DNA of 64,000 nucleotides from NCBI GenBank assembly GCA_018806985.1, contig JADANN010000462.1, forward strand, positions 496,001 to 560,000, given 5' to 3'. This stretch comes from Angiostrongylus vasorum (Eukaryota; Nematoda; Chromadorea; Rhabditida; Metastrongylidae). The position numbers and the translations under genes are program-made. Shown here in pieces: positions 43,833 to 55,953 of this stretch. Positions within the stretch are counted from its first letter, which is position 1, and each line of letters opens with the position of its first letter. A model generated the notes under the pieces. The model saw only the letters and a list, made by a program, of their open reading frames with translations, was not told where the DNA came from and did no database searches.

Positions 43833-45471
43833 CTACATATCATCTGCAAGCAGTGAATCGATAGAAAAGTCACGTCTTCGGGATGGCGATGTGTGTAGCT
43901 TGAACTCCTGGACCGGGAAAACAAATGGCGACGGATGAGGCGAGTCGTCTGAGGACTCGCCGTCAGGTACCGAAAGACCCATGTGGCGCCGTACCTGCAA
44001 AAGAGTGTGTCATTAAGCGCTGATGGAAAAAATACCCCTCTGGCAACCGGAAACATTTCCATTATTCACCTTATTCCTTATCGTGAGAGAAATTAGATTT
44101 TAGTCCCCGAAATAGTAGTTTAGTCCCGCTTAAATAATGCCATACTTATTCCAGTTTTTTATCGTACAAGTATCTATGACAAATTGAGTGCAATTAAAAC
44201 TCAGAGTACAGGGGTGTTAAATCAGCTTTTGGTTCGCTTTTAAAGGTCTAGCTTAATACAGACTAATTTCCAGCTCTGTTCGTACCTTTCGCTGAGCTCT
44301 TCGCCGCCGAAAATCGCCTCTTTCAAAATCCCGAAGACACGCCGGATGAACAGCCCAATAGTGTCCCTAGAAAGAAACCAGTAGTCATGATTCGTAACAA
44401 AATAGACAGACTAACTGGTCGTTTTTCAGCAGAAATCGCATAGTTGTACCTTGCCGTTCGCTGCTCGCCCAGCTTTCACAAAACAGTCATTTAAGCTGAG
44501 ATTGTGTCTAATGCTGTTTCTCCAACCGGAACCCCGAGTGCGGAAGTACGGGTAGTGGATCATTATCCATTCATACACCTGAAATTATTTTAGTTTTGAT
44601 TCGTTTTGGTATATTTTTAGGACCATAGGCTATCATAAGTCTCCCAGAAGCTTGAATACCTTTGCAATGTGAAGTGTTTCCACTGCAATCACAAAGTTAG
44701 CAAGGCTTGCCGTTTATGGTCTGAAGGGTTTCTCAGTAAAGGACTAAGCTTTCTTTGCTCATTCAGAGCGTTTGACTACCCCTATTCCTTTATTTCTCAA
44801 AGAGAGTCAGTGCATGTCGCCCAAATAAGAGAAAGCTGATTTGATCTCGCTACTTCCACAGCATTTTTTTTATTAATCAGTAAGCACTTTCCTATGGAAA
44901 TAGGGATTGGAGTGGTAGGTGCATAATCCTTTCGGGAAGCTGATGATGGCTTGTTGACAAGATTCAGATTGGCCTACATATGTATCGACACTAATTCTTA
45001 AAAAGAAGCAGCTTATAGAAACCTTAGGGTTATTTATGACAAAGAAAATACTTAGAGAGCCAAAAAACGATTCGGAGGGGAACTGCGCTGGCGTTCTTCT
45101 CTTGAAACACTAATAATTAAAACAAAATGGTCTTCTTGGTGTTCATTTTCCTCATTACTTCCAAAAACAACTGTCGCTTCCTAAAAGAAAATTCTTATTG
45201 GTGTAAAGGCCGTTAGTAAAAACACTACCTCACTGAGCACCATCTTCTTTTCTGGAGACGATAGGATGGCCATGGCAATGAGGCCGATATAGGAGTACTG
45301 TGGTTTGGGCTGGTCGAGCATTGGGAGGAGTGACGTTGGACTGAAGAAACTTCTGGACGGCATAAGCCCCAATCTTAGTGAAATTCCGAATTGGGACAAG
45401 TCGTTACAAGGGTCCATAGCTAATAACGTTCGTTGATAGTCACGAAGAGCATCAACGCAATGTTTCTCCAT
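43833..45471 (-). CDS. Forkhead-domain transcription factor, FoxQ2-like, 4 exons
   Basis: Exons on the minus strand: 45471-45229 (81 codons), 44578-44450 (43), 44366-44286 (27), 43994-43833 (53 plus TAG). All introns are phase 0 with GT-AG ends, giving 204 residues. The DNA-binding domain runs from [20 protein letters not shown] (residue 55) through [40 protein letters not shown] and [20 protein letters not shown] to [18 protein letters not shown]. The helix-3 signature [17 protein letters not shown] is complete. RxRGxGWRNS, ANGKGHYWA and [16 protein letters not shown] are, from memory, features of the FoxQ2 class. The C-terminus [12 protein letters not shown] has an Eh1-like repressor motif that recruits Groucho-type co-repressors. 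The ATG is 2 nt after a TTTTCAG acceptor, as expected for spliced-leader trans-splicing. Class assignment is moderate; the fork head is certain. Confidence 0.92.
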
Positions 45472-45476
45472 GTCTG
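45472..45476 (-). promoter_or_regulatory. Candidate spliced-leader trans-splice acceptor
   Basis: The minus strand reads CCGGTTTTCAG/AC-ATG directly before the forkhead start codon. It may instead be the acceptor of an unseen 5' exon. Confidence 0.5.
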
Positions 45477-46035
45477 AAAACCGGAGTCATTAATTCGTTG
45501 CTTCTTTAGAGATTAAACATAGTGAAATACCATAGCGAAGAGTGAAGCCTAAATATAGGAGGAATCATCATTTACTCAGTTACTTTCCAGTTACCTAGTG
45601 GTAGTCGGAAATCGCTCCAACGAAGGAATCTGTTCGAGATTTGATTCTTTTAAGTTAACCGGGTCTCTATTTCAAACTCTTGTGGAGCAAACAAAGTCTG
45701 TTTGTATCCAAGAAGCTTCTGTATGCACGTAAATCATTACGCTCCAGGGCTTGATCATTTTCGGCGGTACCCGTTATCGTAGTCGTTCCCAATTTGCTAT
45801 GTTTGCAAACGTTTAGATGTGAACTGAGTGAATGAAGTCAGCCACTTGCTAGACTCGGCTGATAAGCAAAAGCAGTGAAAGAAGCCTGCTAACCATTTTT
45901 ACTGCTAACTCGACGAACAGCGCTCTTCATCTCCAACATGCCAAAGCGAAGCATTTAATCGAAAAACCTGCTTGCTTCAAGTCGCTTCATTGTCTTTTTC
46001 GTTCAAATTATTTTCCCTTAACTATCGTTCGGGAA
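45477..46035. other. No recognised feature
   Basis: Upstream flank of the forkhead gene; nothing recognised. Confidence 0.35.
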
Positions 46036-46039
46036 GAAT

Positions 46040-46300
46040 AAAGGATAAAATTAAGGATAAAGCAACCGGCGTTGGTGAATCCCTGAAGAGTGCGCCGTGC
46101 TTTTGACTTCACTAAACATCGTTGGAGGTGATTGAGTGTATATATGGCCTTTTACAATAACTTGCGGTGGTCTGCATCGAGCAAGTGCTACTATTCTCCC
46201 AGACAAGTCTGGTAGTTGCCGAAAGCTAGGTGAGCCTGGGCGCTGGGATCGATCTCACGTGTATTGCAGGGCGCCTCCAACCACTGTGTTATACGCGCAT
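46040..46300 (-). repeat. Family S SINE, copy S16, diverged
   Basis: CGGCGTTGGTGAATCCCTGA, CAGACAAGTCTGGTAG and GTTATACGCGC in reversed order. Confidence 0.75.
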
Positions 46301-46479
46301 CCTTCGGAAAGAATACCGTATCAGATCGTGCTCCAATCAAAAACGTTCCTTCTACGGCTTTTTTGATGTTTTTTGGCATAGAGGGAAATTTGGCAGTGCA
46401 AAAAGTCTCTAGAAATTTCCTTCGTTTCCGCAGTTTTCGCGAGACATGTTAAATAATCAAAGCATGAATATTTCAAGAA

Positions 46480-46640
46480 GGTACGAAGAAGATTCGACTT
46501 GACAGAACGACGAAGACACCACATCGCCACATCGAGAGCATGAACGACTGCTAGCCATCGAATCGGATCGTCGGATCTGAGGAAGACGAAGACGTCGAAA
46601 CGCAGGCCGAATAAACCCTGCTATCAACGTCGTGTTAGTT
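46480..46640 (+). mobile_element. Hammerhead-bearing PLE-related element, 5' truncated
   Basis: GAAGATTCGACTTGACAG, CATCGAGAGCATGAACGAC and the ribozyme-like end, then the tail ATCAACGTCGTGTTAG. Confidence 0.6.
46571..46610 (+). ncRNA. Hammerhead-ribozyme-like motif, family 1
   Basis: TCGGAT, CTGAGGA, GACG-AAGA-CGTC, GAAA, CGCA, GGCCGA. Core and stem II are intact; stem I has one A-G mismatch and one G-U pair and the ACGT palindrome is changed. Confidence 0.55.
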
Positions 46641-49600
46641 TACCAATGAAAGAATTCAGTGAATTGTGGTCCCAAAAAGGCGTTCCAGTATTGGAAAAAC
46701 GCTACCAGCCTTAGATATCGGCAATTTGTCAAGCACTAATCGGCGTATTTGGTACAGCTCAGGAAAGCCTAATAATTGCTGAATGCCCAATTTTTGTCGA
46801 TACACGGAAGTAGATGTCATCGCGACGGCGAACTGCAATTTTCCCTACTTCTGACTAACTCCGCTTCGCCCACAAACCCTCGTAGCAGTGACTGAGCTCG
46901 ACCTTTCGCTAGTTTAGGTAAGCAACAAATTGCGTTCCGTTTTTCTATGGAATCCATTTCTGGTTCTTTGCTTGAACTCCATCCGAAAAAAAATGGAGTT
47001 TTTCTTCAAATTTTCTCTTCTGTGAAAAGACGGATGAAAAGTTGGAAAACAACCAATGCAAACTTCTTTCTTCAAATCGCACTTTGTCGCCTTCATTTGA
47101 CGAATTAGGATTCTGCAGCACACGTTAATTCCTTCAAATGTTCGGTAAATCGTTCCCATTTTTCCAGTTGTCATTACACTGACACCTTTAATATTACATT
47201 ATACGGCAAATTCAGTACTTCTCCAAGACTTAACTGCAGCAAAACCCAGCTGTGTCAATTGCCAGTGCGTATTTCTCCTTGCCAACCGGGTGATCAGAAA
47301 GGGATATGCTAGGAAACGGAGCAGCAGCAGGTCATAGATAATCGTCTGTCAGTGAGAGGAAACAATTTGGCAGTGGATGATAGGCGCTCGAGACACAAAT
47401 ACCTCGACAAACAGGAAAAAACCGTTCGTGTCATTATGGAACTAGTTCGTTTCTCGACGTTACGTAATCGCACAACGACGACGATGAATGAACTCCTGCC
47501 AATGGCACGGACACCGCTCACCGGTTCCAGAAATCGTATGGACAACCGGCAAATCCTACTTCCTTCGATCTGTTGCCGTCTTCTAGGACTCCATTTGCAA
47601 AGTGTCCGATTTTCGTTGAAGCGAACTAATTTCTTTTTATTTATTCTACAATCCGAGGCTATTGTAGAACAAGGGATAAACAGAAGTGATTTCAGACTCT
47701 ATTGCGTATTTTTCGACTCTCCTTTGCAAAAAGCAGAAGTGTAATGGTTATAATAAAGACCGAATAATTCATCTTCCGAAAGCAAAACGGAAATCTTTGA
47801 CAAAAATCTGTTGTTGGAATGCCAACACTGCAGGCTTATAAGAGAGCTTACACCTAGCAATTTTCAACGCTTGCAGTTTGCTTAGCAAATGGTCTGCTCT
47901 GCAGATCCTTTCGTTTTAGCACTTATTTGGTTGAAAAAGTAATCAACTCGGTTTCTTCAGCTAAAAGGTCGTATCTATTTTAAATATATGGAATCTGGAG
48001 GATTTTCGTTCCTCTCACAGGCAATGGCTAAACAATATGTTGTGGTTGAGGCAGAACCAACTTCAACAGCGAGTTCTGCTGGAGATGTTTGCGTGTGGAG
48101 TTCGCACTTCAACGCTGGCCTGAAACGACGATGAGAGCTTTAATAAACCTGAATTCAACGTCGCATCACCACACGAAAGAGTTAAGTCGATGATAGTGGG
48201 CATTTTAACTACCGTCTCATGTGTTTCAAGTAGAAATGAACCGATAAACATGACAGAAGCTAGGAAAGGAAAAAACAGCGCGTTGTGCCGGCTCCATGGA
48301 TCTAGCCATGGATTGGTCATCTGTTATATGCAATTAGCATCAGCGATGTTTAGAATATGCTATGTGGACGACGACAATTGGTGGAAGGTGAAGTTATAGA
48401 AAGAAAGTCTACAAGTTTCCGAAAGCTGTATACTTGAGTGAATAGGAACTTTGTCCTGGTGAAACTAGAGGCGTATTGTGCAAATAATGTTCGAAATTAC
48501 TTCATGCAGATATAGGGAAAACATAATTTCTTGAGCTGACAAACGAGCTAAAAAAAAGGACCTTAGGGCTTTAAACGAGGCGAGGCCGCTGACACGTCAC
48601 TAGTATTAAGTAAGTCTTATTATTAACAACTACGTGTCCATTCAAGAAGAAAGCATTAACTTATAACAATGCCAAGGTTAATAGGAAGTTGGTCGTGAGA
48701 AAATCAGAGCACTAGAACACAAAGTAACGACGAAGTTCAGAGCCCACTACGGCAGTGACCCTGTGGAGGTGTTTTTCTGGCGGTCTGTTGAAGGATTCAT
48801 GCCGACGAGCTAGCTGCTCGATGAAGCGGAGGCGGAGCGAGTTCGCATTGTGTCCCCAGGCAATCACATTAGACGAAGAATACGGTAATGAAACGCAGAC
48901 GACAATCGCATTGCGATGTCGCGAAGACGCTGTCGCTGATTGTTTGAAGCGGCAAATTGTCCACTTAGCCGACGTCGTTGTTGTGCAGCCACTCACAAAG
49001 CGATCGAGCAGCACGGCTAGAAGCCCCCACCAACAACACCGACACTCTTGCAGTCGCATCAATTTGCAGTCTGTTGAATGCCGTTGTTCACCAGACGAGA
49101 ACTCCTCCGAGATCCTAAGTCTTTTTCCTCAAATTTAAGTTCTTCATAAGGGCAACGGTAACCGATTTTGAACAAGTTTGACCGTTGCGTTCATAAATGA
49201 ACGAAGAATCAGATGGCAAACAAAAAGAGCCTACGTGTTGGGAATATTATGTACCATGGTATTGGAAAGAAATTATCTAACCTTTACAACCCTCTTCTTA
49301 AGAAGCAATAGGAGGAACAAAGCCCTTCCAGTTCTTCTCCTATCCTGGCAGCAATCTATCAACTGTTGCATTATCACTGGGCGCATTACCCGGTTCAGTA
49401 TTTTAACAACCATCGAGGCATCTTAAGATATTACCCTGCCGATGTTGAATATCGAATTTGGACACTTGAGCGACCGTATGCACTTCGCTGAGAAAAACAG
49501 AAAGCGTCTGTTCCACCGCTTTTCAACTAATGACACCCAGTTCAGTTTCTAACTACTCTCAAGTAGAAAGGTTCGGATGATAGAATACTTACTTGACGTC

Positions 49601-50865
49601 AAAAATCGGATATTAGTCTAACAAGGAAATGTTTAGTGGTACTACGCTTCTTCTTATTTCCAGCTAAGCATAGAAACTGATCCCATTGCACCTAGAAATA
49701 GTTCACATGCAAGACAGCCAGCAACCTTCACTTCAATCTTTGACCACAGCAAGCCACCGTTTTTGTTGGAGTGATATAAATCGAAGATGTAGAAAGTATG
49801 CTCAACTATTTTTTGTTCCACGTAAAGTGCAGCAGTACAGAAGTGCCCTTTGAGAATGAAAGAAGTCTTCACTTATTCAGTGAAGACGAATTACACACCC
49901 TAGGTGGTAGAAGTCTACCGCCTAGTGCACCACCTATTCCTTGAGCTCGTCTGTCCAAGGTCCAGCTCATCATCAAGCGCTTTGACTCGCCCCTAATTAA
50001 GTGTCTGCAGCTAGACAAAACTTGTGGGGCCGGAAATAAGATTAGTACATGTCACTTCTCACTGAATGCTTTACCAACAAGGTAAATGCAAATGAATGTG
50101 TTCTGCATTCATCTCCGTGCAAGATGGTCAAAAGTTGTAAGAGATATATCGAGCCACTATACCTTTCCACTTATCATTGGTCTGGCGCTCAGAAATACTA
50201 CCGACTCTCAGGGCTTGACAGCACGACACACAATCTCGTTCAGCTTCAGGATGCTTATGAAGCTACTTCTAGTCGCAGATATAACGGTTTAATTGGAAAG
50301 ATATAACAATATGTGTTTTTCTTCAGTAATAGAAGTGACCTAAAATCGTCTGTGGCCAGATACGATGACTGTACAATTCGGCAAAGCCAAAGCAGTTGTT
50401 GAAATTCACTTGAAAATGACAAATTTCGAGCAAAATAAGAAAAACCTTTGCAAGCAGCTGCATTATTATTCTTTTGAGCTTCTGAAGAAGTAACTACTTC
50501 TTCCCTTTAGATGAAGTCCGGAATGAAGCATTTGAGATTGGCACAGAGTTTATGGGAAAGGCCCAAGGAAAGCGCCTTCTTTCAATTTAATCATTGAAAA
50601 GAGCGGAAGAAAACTGAACACGGTAGCATTTGGATAGCAGCACAGAGTCTGCAAATGTTGAAACACTGAAGTGTTTGTAGGTGAGAGAGGTTGCATATCC
50701 ATAGATTTTAAAGAACGAATCGGATCCGAAGACAAAATTTCTGATAAAAATTTCACGCAGTCAAAAAACTTTTTCGATAATTGGGAATGAATTCCCTCCA
50801 AACACCTTATGCCAAAGAGTTAAGGTTGCCTTCCAAATTTTTTTTGGCTTGTTCTACTTGGAGAT
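46641..50865. other. No confidently assigned gene
   Basis: This 4.2 kb stretch is largely free of the repeat families. Candidates: a terminal-exon-like frame at 48021-48134 (+) after CTCTCACAG, reading AMAKQYVVVEAEPTSTASSA and ending KRR-stop followed by AATAAA at about 48141; and a long two-strand open region at 48712-49138 whose base composition differs from its surroundings. Neither shows a known domain. It may be the regulatory flank of the forkhead gene. Confidence 0.4.
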
Positions 50866-50869
50866 TTTG

Positions 50870-51172
50870 TTATACAACTTGTATTCGGCCAACGTTTCGA
50901 CGTCTTTGTCTTCCTCAGAGTCGATGATTCGACTCGATGGTCCACAGTTCCTCATCTTCTCGGTGTGGCGTCTTCGTCGTTGCATCGAGTGGGATCTTCT
51001 TCAGTGGAGCCCCGTGTGAATGAGGCAACTTCACCTAGCAGCGCTCTTTTGTAAAGCGACGGTTGTTAACCATTGTCCACTGATAATGATTTCCTTTCCT
51101 GTCGACAACCGATCCTGCAGCAGTCGGTATTAGAACAGCAAGCACAAAGCGTAATAATACTGCAATAAACCG
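50870..51172 (-). mobile_element. Hammerhead-bearing PLE-related element, left arm of inverted pair
   Basis: The reverse complement of 51604-51896 over nearly its full length (CCTGCAGCAGTCGGTATTAG at the head, ribozyme at the outer end). Confidence 0.72.
50885..50924 (-). ncRNA. Hammerhead-ribozyme-like motif, family 1
   Basis: Minus strand: TCGACT, CTGAGGA, GACA-AAGA-CGTC (one mismatch), GAAA, CGTT, GGCCGA. The core is intact; stems are weakened. Confidence 0.55.
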
Positions 51173-51227
51173 CCCTCAACTTAGCCACAATTCAAAGGAA
51201 TTTACTGAGTTTATTAATTAATGGGGA

Positions 51228-51580
51228 GGATAGCTAGTGGTAGAGATGCCCATCATCACAAGCGGGGTGGTGGCTCGATCCAGTCCAGCCTTAAGCTCAC
51301 CAGGCCTCTCATCTGTCCAGCGTCGTGAAACTGGTACCGGACTTGTTCATCTCTCTCTCTGAAATCCGGTGGCGAACGCTCCAGCCGGCTATCTCAGGAC
51401 TCCAGGGAGAATCGACTCGACCGGCATTCAACAATAAGCAAGATGAAATGAAAATTTTCAAGCACCAGTCGAAGCCACACCTAAAAGTTGGAAGACCTTA
51501 GTGGATAATAGATGCGAGGAAATGAATCGAATGTGAAGAGTGCTGGGATCCACACAGTAGACGTGAAGACAGACCGTATA
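51228..51580 (+). repeat. Family T tRNA-like SINE, copy 3, between the arms
   Basis: GATAGCTAGTGGTAGAGATG (A-box-like), GGTGGCTCGATCCAGTCC (B-box-like), body with CAGGACTCCAGGGAGAATCG and GATGCGAGGAAATGAATCG. It sits in the middle of the inverted pair. Confidence 0.72.
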
Positions 51581-51603
51581 AATTGAGTGAAATTCGGTTT
51601 GGT

Positions 51604-51910
51604 ACAGTACTATTACATTTTGTGTTAGCCATTCTAATACCGACTGCTGCAGGATAGACTGTCGACATAAGAAGAAATCATTATCAGTCGACAATCAGTC
51701 AAAAACCGTCCTGCATAAAAAATGCATCGCCGGGTGAGGTTGCCTAATTCAAGCGGTGTTCCTTCTCAGAGCTCCACTGAAGAAGATCCGACACGTTGCG
51801 ACCACGAAGACGACACATCGAAATGAAGAACAACTGCGGACCGTCGACTAGGATCATGGGCTCTGAGAAAGACGAAGATGTCGAAACTTTAGCCGAATAA
51901 AACTTGTGCA
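51604..51910 (+). mobile_element. Hammerhead-bearing PLE-related element, right arm of inverted pair
   Basis: Mirror of 50870-51172; tail CAACAACTCCGTGTAGGCC. Confidence 0.72.
51857..51896 (+). ncRNA. Hammerhead-ribozyme-like motif, family 1, damaged core
   Basis: TGGGCT, CTGAGAA (G8 changed to A), GACG-AAGA-TGTC, GAAA, CTTT, AGCCGA. Loss of G8 predicts no cleavage. Confidence 0.5.
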
Positions 51911-52086
51911 ACAACTCCGTGTAGGCCGAACAATCTAAAGAAATTTGATGACTATTCACGCCCAGGTTAAGTGAAAGTCGGTCTAGTACAGGGTTATTTC
52001 TAAGTTAGCATCAGACCATTTTTGAATGTTGGTAGTCCATTAACGACGCCTCAGAGAAAATACGATATTCATCTATGTCAATAGGA

Positions 52087-52382
52087 GGGCGCCTGTGGCG
52101 CCGTGGTCGGAGGCGCCCTGCAACACACATGTGGAATTGATCCCCGCGTCCATGGCCCACCAAGCCTTCCATCCCTCCGGCGTCGGCAAATTGGTTACAG
52201 ACTTGCCTGGGAGGACAGCAGCACTGGCTCGATACATCGGTAGGTCATCGCGAGTCATTGTAAAGGCCAGGTATGCATTCAATCACCTCCAAACAATGCT
52301 TAATGAAGTCGAATGCATGGGAATGCATGGCGCATCCCTCAGGGATTGATCAACGCCTAGAGCTTTATCCTTCATCGTTTAT
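52087..52382 (+). repeat. Family S SINE, copy S17, with target-site duplication
   Basis: A full copy flanked by the 13-bp direct repeat TATGTCAATAGGA (about 52074-52086 and 52383-52395), direct evidence of retrotransposition. Confidence 0.92.
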
Positions 52383-52395
52383 TATGTCAATAGGA

Positions 52396-53278
52396 ATCAC
52401 AAGTTCACTTCATATATTACTATCATATTGACCAGCACTAGTGACCGAATTGGTTATTCCACACCCTTTTCAAAGAATGTCTTTTGGTTTGCTTTACTAT
52501 TTTAAAGTTCAGACAACGCAGAACAATACTTTCCAATCGTCTGCGCAAGAACTCCAAGCATTTATGTGCTTTTTACACTAGTTAGAGTTATTTTTGTCGC
52601 AATAAGCGCAATCCAGACCTCGCGCATCCTCTGTGGCCTATACTGCGCAAAACACAAAAGAAGCTCGGAAATTGAGTGTAAAAGTGAAGTTTGACTCCAG
52701 ATATGACCGATGTACAAATCAGAAAGGATGTTTGCATGTTTATCGATTGTGTCAGGTCTCTGTTAACCGTTAATCATTCGATCTAAGCCGTCCAGCTTTC
52801 AGCTTTCGAAGCAGATCGGCTAATTTTCGTTTGTGGAACTGCTCATGGCGCCGCGTTGTGTTGACGCTTCCGAGTCCGAGCGCACCACTGACTTGGGTGC
52901 ATTCTGAAATCAACGTCTCCAAAGCTCTACGGTCATTTTTAGTTGATCACTACCACAATTTTAGTGATAAAATATAACCTTTTCTGCGATTTGCGAGTAG
53001 GTTTAGGCTCTAGTAAACCTCGCATCGTCTTTTGGTGAACTTGAAATTTCGCGTTATTCAGAAAAGCTTCAGCTTTTAAGAACAATATATTGCGCTATTA
53101 AAAAATCCATGGAGACAGAAAGGCGTTCTTGCGTTTTTGCATTGTGATTTTTTGCGTTGTGATTTCAAACACTTTTGTTCCTCGAAGTTAATGTTAAAAA
53201 TCCTTGCTCAACAAACTGTTGCAAATGATCGTGCATTTTAGAAAGCAAATACCTAATATAACATAAAGTGTGACTGAC
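52396..53278. other. No recognised gene
   Basis: Nothing recognised; probable intron or 3' flank of the exon at 53279-53653. Confidence 0.35.
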
Positions 53279-53653
53279 ATGTCGTGGATTTCGCAGAAAA
53301 TCAGAGAGCATTCCGACGCGATTGCGGAAGCGAATGACGTCCGAGATGGTCGGAGACGTGCCATAAAGGCGACGAATAGTGATCTGCGAATGTGCAGAGC
53401 TAGAATGAGCGTCTATATTCGAGTCGCCTGAAACCGAGGATCCAGTGGGTGTAAGCGAGATGAGGTTCGAAGCGAGAGACGAGGTCGATGACGCAGTTCT
53501 TGACACCAAAAAGTCTGAGCGTGACACAATCGTAGATGTGCGTGTCACGTCAGGATCCGAATGGACAAGACGCAAGGGATTGACTGGTCGTTCTTTGCCT
53601 GCGATTGATGAGATTGTCGAGGTGACACGATATTTTTGTTCATCTTCATGTTC
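53279..53653 (-). CDS. Internal exon of an unrecognised gene, Ser/Thr-rich
   Basis: 125 codons, phase 0, from acceptor AATTTCAG/GAACATG to donor CGACAT/GTCAGT. It encodes a Ser/Thr-rich stretch (TASSTSSLASNLISLTPTGS) followed by ITIRRLYGTSPTISDVIRFR and NRVGMLSDFLRNPRH. The codons are uninterrupted and GC-richer than the flanks, as expected for real coding DNA. The low-complexity then conserved-looking segment suggests a cytoplasmic regulatory region of a larger protein. I do not recognise the family. It may belong with the exons at 59391-59853 on the same strand. Confidence 0.6.
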
Positions 53654-54545
53654 CTGAAATTGTCAGTCATACTTTTTTCTTGGCAACAATCTCTTTACGG
53701 AAGCTAAGGAAAAATTCCATGTGCTTCATGGGAACCCTTCCTAGCTCTACATTTTTCTTTTCCAGGACTTCTCGTGGCTTTATAGGAATTTTAAGCGAGA
53801 ACTCCCTTTGTTTCAGAACGTCCCCTTAATATTGGGACCTTGTCAATATTTTTAAGTCTCACTTAACGCTGTAGATTTCGTCTTTGTCGTCTCTGATCAA
53901 CATATTGAACTAAACTCGAAAAAATGGACAACTTTAAATCATTGGAAAAAGTGAGACGTACTGGATTGGCGAGGGTTCGCACGACCATTCGCGCCGCGTT
54001 CCTAATTCTACGATTCGATCTACGTGGATACGGAGTGTACGGTGGGCGAAGTGTATCTTAAAAAACGTGGGCGTCACCCAACACCTTCTGTAATTAAGGA
54101 CGGGCGACCAGAAAACATCGATTGATTGAGATCTTTCAAAAATTTTCTTCAAATATTTGATATATTTGGATACTTGAGCATGTCGCCTCCACAAAAAAAA
54201 TTGCGTGAAAGCAGCATATTTTCCATTTAACAAGTTCACTTAGCAAGACTTCTCCCTTCGATTCCCCAGAGAAACTTGAGGCACGGCGTTTCCGGGTCCT
54301 CATCACAACCGTCGTTTTGGGGATAAGCGAGATTATTGCAGTCTTGCGCCTCGTTTTACATTCAGGACGAAGACGATCTCGTTTTACTCATAGCTGGGCT
54401 TCCAGATGAAATTGTCGAAGTCCTTCTAAGATTGGTGACTCCTAATGGATGTACAATGGCAGTATAATGCTCTTCGAAACTCAACAACACACGCCATCTG
54501 TGACACGTTAGATTACTAGCTGCATTTCTAGCGTGACAATAAATG
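53654..54545. other. No firm gene
   Basis: A minus-strand frame at 53934-54239 (RIHVDRIVELGTRREW) is open for 101 codons without splice signals I trust. It may be a further repeat family. Confidence 0.35.
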
Positions 54546-54548
54546 GTG

Positions 54549-54826
54549 AAGCTCTCGGCGTTGATAAATCTCTGAGGGATGCACGATGCATTCGATTTCA
54601 TCAAGCTTTGTTAGAAGTGAGCGAATAGCTTATAAAAGCCTATTTTAACCTATAAAATGAACTGCGATGGTTTACTGAAGTATCGAATCGGTGCTCCTAT
54701 CCTCCCAGATAGGTCGGTTACCAATTTGACGGCCTCTGAAGGATGAAAGGCTTGGTGAGCCTGGGACATGAGATCGAACCCGTGTGTACTGCAAGGTACC
54801 TCTAACCACAGTACTACACGCGCTCG
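54549..54826 (-). repeat. Family S SINE, copy S18
   Basis: Reverse copy; minus-strand B box GGGTTCGATCTC; end AAGCTCTCGGCGTTGAT. Confidence 0.82.
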
Positions 54827-54829
54827 CTC

Positions 54830-55285
54830 ACTTGCAGCGCAAGAATTTCGATCTATTATCTCCATAGATTTGCAAAAATTGTTTTAGTTTTCAGTTCAGA
54901 AGCTGGAAAATCGAAATACTTGTTGAATATTTTTTCATGTCTGTAGAAGGTGGAGTTTTGGTTGGGTTTAAGCGATCGATCGATTAATTATTCACTTTAC
55001 CTTTATTCGTGGCTTCACTCTCTGAACTTGTGAGATCAACAGCACTTTGCGCACACCTTAATCGGAAGTAAGATGAAGTTCGGAAATAGATTGAGTCACA
55101 TTAGACTGAGATGACTAAAGGACGCATATTTTGCTAAGAAAAACGTTATTTCACAAAACCATTCACATCTTGCAATCTCTAGGTACAGCTTGTTCTTATT
55201 TTTGACTTTGATAATAAATTGCTGTTAGGAACAGCTGTTGAATTCCGCAACTAATGTTGAAATTTTTCCTCTGAAGTACGTCGTG
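54830..55285. other. No recognised feature
   Basis: Nothing recognised. Confidence 0.35.
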
Positions 55286-55289
55286 ACCT

Positions 55290-55676
55290 CTCAACGGTTT
55301 ACCGTCTCATCGTGGCTGGGAAGTGCCCCTGGGTATCGGGCTGCGATGCACAGCGGCGGGATTCATCCCCCTGGCAAGGTCTCCCAAGCTGAGAAGGAGC
55401 CCGATGTTTCCATCAGGAAGGCAAGCTAAGAGTAAACCAATACCAGAATCCACCACCGTCCTGGCATCAAAGTCGTATGGTGGCAAATCTCCTTCTGGTG
55501 CACAAGGTTTGCGACTGCCTGTGGTGGTAAAGAACTGGGGCAGACTTTAACCAGGATGACCCCAGGATTCCAGGGAACCACAATGGCTTGACCAGTATAT
55601 GTCCGAAAAGCGGAGATTATGCTGGCGCTCGCACAACCAGTGAGGACGGGTCGTTCAAGTATCGAGTAAGTAAGAA
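55290..55676 (+). repeat. Family R repeat, near full-length
   Basis: CTCTCAACGGTTTACCGTCT to TTCAAGTATCGAGTAAGTAAG. Confidence 0.82.
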
Positions 55677-55953
55677 GTACGTCGTTTTACTCACCTAAAA
55701 GCGAAAAGGTCTCCTTCGACGATGACAAAATGGATAATTACCATATGGCCGAAAAGGTACCCTATGACGACAATCAAAATGAGCCGTCACTAACAACCAG
55801 GAAAGTGAAAGGGTCCCCTATTATGACAACAAACTCTTTAACGGGATCAGCTTGTTGGGCAAATAGACAACTTGGGTGAAGTTCAATAATTTGAGCAAGC
55901 GAGATTTTGATAAGCATTATGTCTGTATGAGCAACATTCGAACCGTGGCTACT

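Noticed and set aside
48712..49138. Overlapping long open frames on both strands as a gene
   Set aside because: Both strands are open, no domain or splice structure is seen, and the composition (CG-containing codons) can explain the lack of stops.
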